Shown piece after piece: positions 61,376 through 64,000 of a stretch of DNA of 64,000 nt (its first letter is position 1; the number at the start of each line of letters is the position of its first letter). The position numbers were made by a program, and so were the translations under genes. Location of the stretch: positions 1 to 64,000 of the forward strand of contig CAXXVV010000013.1 of NCBI GenBank assembly GCA_963678305.2, in the 5' to 3' direction. The notes below the pieces were generated by a model. It was not told the DNA's origin and did not search any database. It saw nothing but the letters and a program-made list of their open reading frames with translations. This stretch comes from G963676655 sp963678305. GTDB taxonomy: Bacteria; Verrucomicrobiota; Lentisphaeria; Victivallales; Victivallaceae.

Positions 61376-64000
61376 ATGGACACGCAAGTATTGGAGAATC
61401 TGGTCAATGGTCACAGCAAGAAATTACGGCATTGGTACAGATTGCTCCAGGAAATTATGCCGGAGTACTTTTTCAGGACTTTTGGTCCGCGGCAGCTGGA
61501 GGAACTGTTACCTTTGTTGTTCAATATCGAGAACAGCAAAGGGGTGCAGCGGATTGAACGCGACAACGCGGTGGTCCTGGTTTATATAAAAAGTGACGAG
61601 AGTAATTTGCTGACGACCAGCCGGATGATGCGTGAATACAATATTGCCGGTGCGGTGATCCATGAATCGGTCCAGAAACTGGTGGTTGACGGCAAATCCG
61701 GTAATCTGGTTATTGAATATTATCACCTGGCGGAAGCGGAACCGCATCCGGGCGAACCGGCGTTTTCCCTGAAAGAGTTGACCGCGGAATATCGTCGCCG
61801 CTTCGGTAAGGCGGATAAAGCCTTGAACGAGGTTTACAACCGGGTTAATTGGAATAATGTTTCCGACCTGTCGCTGGAACGCCTGGCCGATCGCTTGAAA
61901 GAGGTCATCGAAATTCAGGATAAGGACCACATTGCGGCAGGGATCGAGAAACTCCCGAGTGGAGAACTGCGTCTGACGGTGGCGCGTCCGACTCCGGCCA
62001 GGACAGGGTTGTATTTTAAATTGCTTGAAGCGCTTGAATTGTCAGATTTGAACGTCGAACGTATTTATTTCCGGGAAGTCACCCGGCAGGATGATATTAC
62101 CGATTTCAAACATAAAAGCGTGACAGTCACCACTCTTTATCTGAATTCAGACAAAGGAATCTCGTTAAATTCAAAGAAAATCCAAACCGCGCTGCGGGAG
62201 ATTCCGCTCATCAACTGGGTTGACATGGATGACGTGTTTCATTCCGAATTGGTCCGGAAGCATAACTGGTTTCTGGCTGACGCCAACCTGATCCGGTCGA
62301 CGGCGGAATTCATTCATTCCCAGTTTTCCTATGTTGACCGTAATGCGTACAATATTCTGGATATTATGCGGTTGATGGCGGTATATGAGCCGCTTCTGGC
62401 GCATTTGCGTGATCTGTTCTATTTGCGGCTCGAACCGGACGGCGTGAAATCTGAGCGTAAAGAAGCCGCTATCCAGCGTAAACTCAAAAAAGAAATTGAT
62501 TCGATCAACAGCGGGATGCTTGAAAAAGATACGCTGGTTAAAAATATCTTTTGCGCGGCGATGGAATTTGTCAATAATATAGAAAAGACGAACTTTTTCT
62601 GTCAGGATAAATCATGTCTGGCATTTCGTCTGAAACCTGATTTCATAGATTATTTTGCCGGTATTTCCCGGGAATACGGCGAGGCGTTTCCGGCGGATCG
62701 GCCGTATGGCGTATTTTACTTTTACAGGGCCGATGCGGTCGGCTTCCAGGTCCGTTTTTCCGAGATAGCCCGGGGAGGCTGGCGTACTGTTTTGCCGAAG
62801 ACCGGCGAGAATTATCTGGAAAAACGGGATATTTATGAATTTGCCAAGGATGAAGTGTTCAGAGAGGTTTATGTTCTCGCGCACACGCAGCATTTAAAAA
62901 ACAAAGACATCTATGAAGGCGGGTCGAAAATGATTACTTTGCTCCGTCCTGAGGAAGCCGCTTTGGGAACCGCCGCGCTTTATACCGCTCAGCGGGCTAT
63001 CTGCAGGGCATTCCTGAGCTTGATTACCTATGATGGTCATGGCGAACTGAAAACTTCCGGTATTGCCGACCGTCTGGGCAAGCGCGAGATAATTGAAATC
63101 GGCCCGGATGAAAACATGCATGATGTAATGATTGAATGGATGGGCGAAGTGGCTGAAAAACTCGGTTACACCCTGAAAGCCGGCTTGATTTCCGGTAAGC
63201 CGGATCGCGGTATCAATCACAAGGAATTCGGGGTTACATCGTTCGGGGTTCATCAATATTTGCTGAGGACATTGCAAGAACTGGGGATCGACTCCGCGAG
63301 CGATGAGTTTTCAATAAAGATCTCCGGAGGTCCGTTCGGCGACGTCGCCGGTAATGAGTTAAAGCTGCTGTTGGCCCGCAAAGACGGAAGCTGGAGTTAT
63401 CCCGGCCTGAAAATTACGGCGATAACCGACGGCCCGGCCGCGCTGTATGACCCGGAAGGGATCGATCGTGAAGAATTGCTGGCTTTGGTTCTGAAAGCCA
63501 ATCTTGATGCTTTCAACCCGGAGAAGCTGCAGGGAAAAGGCGCTTATATGGTTTTCAGCGCTTCAACGGAAATGAATGGTGTTATGAAACATCGGCTGGT
63601 GAAAAAGACCGGCAAGGGGTTTGAGGAAGAGTTCATCGGCCGGGATGAGTATATGGACCTTTTCCAGAACAATCTTTACAATTATGCCGATGTCTTTATT
63701 CCATGCGGCGGGCGGCCTCAGACGATTAATGCCGCTAATTGGCGGAAGCTGTGTCCCGACGGTAAACTCGCAGCCAGAGCGATTGTCGAAGGCGCCAACT
63801 CATTTATTACTCCGGATGCCCGTAATAAGTTGCAGGATGCCGGAATCATGATTGTCAAGGACGCTTCAGCTAATAAGTGCGGAGTCATTACATCATCCTA
63901 TGAGATTCTCAGCGGTTTGATGCTTGATGAAGCTGAATTTGTCAAAGAGAAAAAACAGCTGGTCAAAGAAGTGATGGAGAAATTGCGTAACAGCGCCAGA
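61376..64000 (+). CDS. Large NAD-type glutamate dehydrogenase (GDH2-like), partial
   Basis: The frame is open for 875 codons and runs off the window. AAGGAG lies 9 bases before ATG. The N-terminal ~450 residues are regulatory or ACT-like with no clear motif. The catalytic part begins near residue 455 (QVRFSEIARGGWRTVLPKTGENY), includes GGSKMITLL (catalytic lysine, about 520), KISGGPFGDVAGNELKLL as the dinucleotide region and IVEGANSFITPDARNKLQDAG. This is the pattern of the large GDH2/GDH-180-related enzymes, which are NAD-specific and generally catabolic. Position next to gdhA suggests separate biosynthetic and catabolic enzymes. Confidence 0.85.
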   Translation, partial: MDTQVLENLVNGHSKKLRHWYRLLQEIMPEYFFRTFGPRQLEELLPLLFNIENSKGVQRIERDNAVVLVYIKSDESNLLTTSRMMREYNIAGAVIHESVQKLVVDGKSGNLVIEYYHLAEAEPHPGEPAFSLKELTAEYRRRFGKADKALNEVYNRVNWNNVSDLSLERLADRLKEVIEIQDKDHIAAGIEKLPSGELRLTVARPTPARTGLYFKLLEALELSDLNVERIYFREVTRQDDITDFKHKSVTVTTLYLNSDKGISLNSKKIQTALREIPLINWVDMDDVFHSELVRKHNWFLADANLIRSTAEFIHSQFSYVDRNAYNILDIMRLMAVYEPLLAHLRDLFYLRLEPDGVKSERKEAAIQRKLKKEIDSINSGMLEKDTLVKNIFCAAMEFVNNIEKTNFFCQDKSCLAFRLKPDFIDYFAGISREYGEAFPADRPYGVFYFYRADAVGFQVRFSEIARGGWRTVLPKTGENYLEKRDIYEFAKDEVFREVYVLAHTQHLKNKDIYEGGSKMITLLRPEEAALGTAALYTAQRAICRAFLSLITYDGHGELKTSGIADRLGKREIIEIGPDENMHDVMIEWMGEVAEKLGYTLKAGLISGKPDRGINHKEFGVTSFGVHQYLLRTLQELGIDSASDEFSIKISGGPFGDVAGNELKLLLARKDGSWSYPGLKITAITDGPAALYDPEGIDREELLALVLKANLDAFNPEKLQGKGAYMVFSASTEMNGVMKHRLVKKTGKGFEEEFIGRDEYMDLFQNNLYNYADVFIPCGGRPQTINAANWRKLCPDGKLAARAIVEGANSFITPDARNKLQDAGIMIVKDASANKCGVITSSYEILSGLMLDEAEFVKEKKQLVKEVMEKLRNSAR

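Overview
The window looks like part of the chromosome of an anaerobic member of the Lentisphaerota (Victivallales-like). The evidence is indirect: three type II pseudopilin-like proteins (FTLIELL start, C-terminal H-x9-DG type motif) beside sugar-degradation genes, a solute-binding-protein/permease fusion, a MalG-like permease with a very large insertion, an FtsA/FtsZ pair with an atypical FtsZ, and a fermentative set of genes (AdhE, [FeFe] hydrogenases). No rRNA gene is present to confirm the assignment.

Layout. 197-16900 (+) is a glycan-utilisation operon: a frameshifted secreted beta-helix protein, an acyltransferase-like protein, a GH106-like glycosidase, a GH2 beta-mannosidase-like enzyme, a fucose/arabinose-isomerase-like enzyme, two ABC sugar permease components (the first fused to its binding protein) and an M55 peptidase. 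17088-22989 holds a pseudopilin, a GntR/LacI hybrid repressor, a divergent DegT aminotransferase and an S9 peptidase. 23268-30777 is a catabolic regulon (UroD-like protein, DeoR repressor, tandem amidohydrolase, rhamnulokinase-like kinase, class III aminotransferase, SDR). Its two divergent promoter regions carry nearly identical twin palindromes, so one DeoR-type regulator probably controls all of it. 30934-38867 is a fermentation/H2 block: AdhE (-) with a long structured leader, then (+) a NuoE-like protein, a sensory group C type [FeFe] hydrogenase with PAS domain, a PP2C/SpoIIE phosphatase, another NuoE-like protein and a group B type [FeFe] hydrogenase. 39152-48299 holds an (alpha/alpha)6-type glycosidase, QueG, PurQ, FtsA, FtsZ, a DEDDh exonuclease and a Gfo/Idh/MocA oxidoreductase. 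48377-58153 (-) contains a second polysaccharide cluster with a LacI regulator, two pseudopilins and very large secreted glycosidase-like proteins. 58370-59701 is a three-gene phage remnant lying against the 3' end of a tRNA-Gly(CCC) gene. 59806-64000 has two unrelated glutamate dehydrogenases transcribed divergently; the second runs off the window.

The most interesting non-coding signals are: (i) two ~170-190 bp hairpin-array elements (about 46277-46462 and 57167-57333) with the same order of stems, conserved linkers and loops, and compensatory changes in the stems; (ii) the duplicated DeoR-type operator/promoter module at 24502 and 28332; (iii) shared LacI boxes linking the regulator at 55959 with the pseudopilin at 57452; (iv) structured leaders upstream of adhE and the S9 peptidase; and (v) an A-AAA-AAC slippery sequence on a stop codon, leading in frame into a giant downstream glycosidase-like reading frame.
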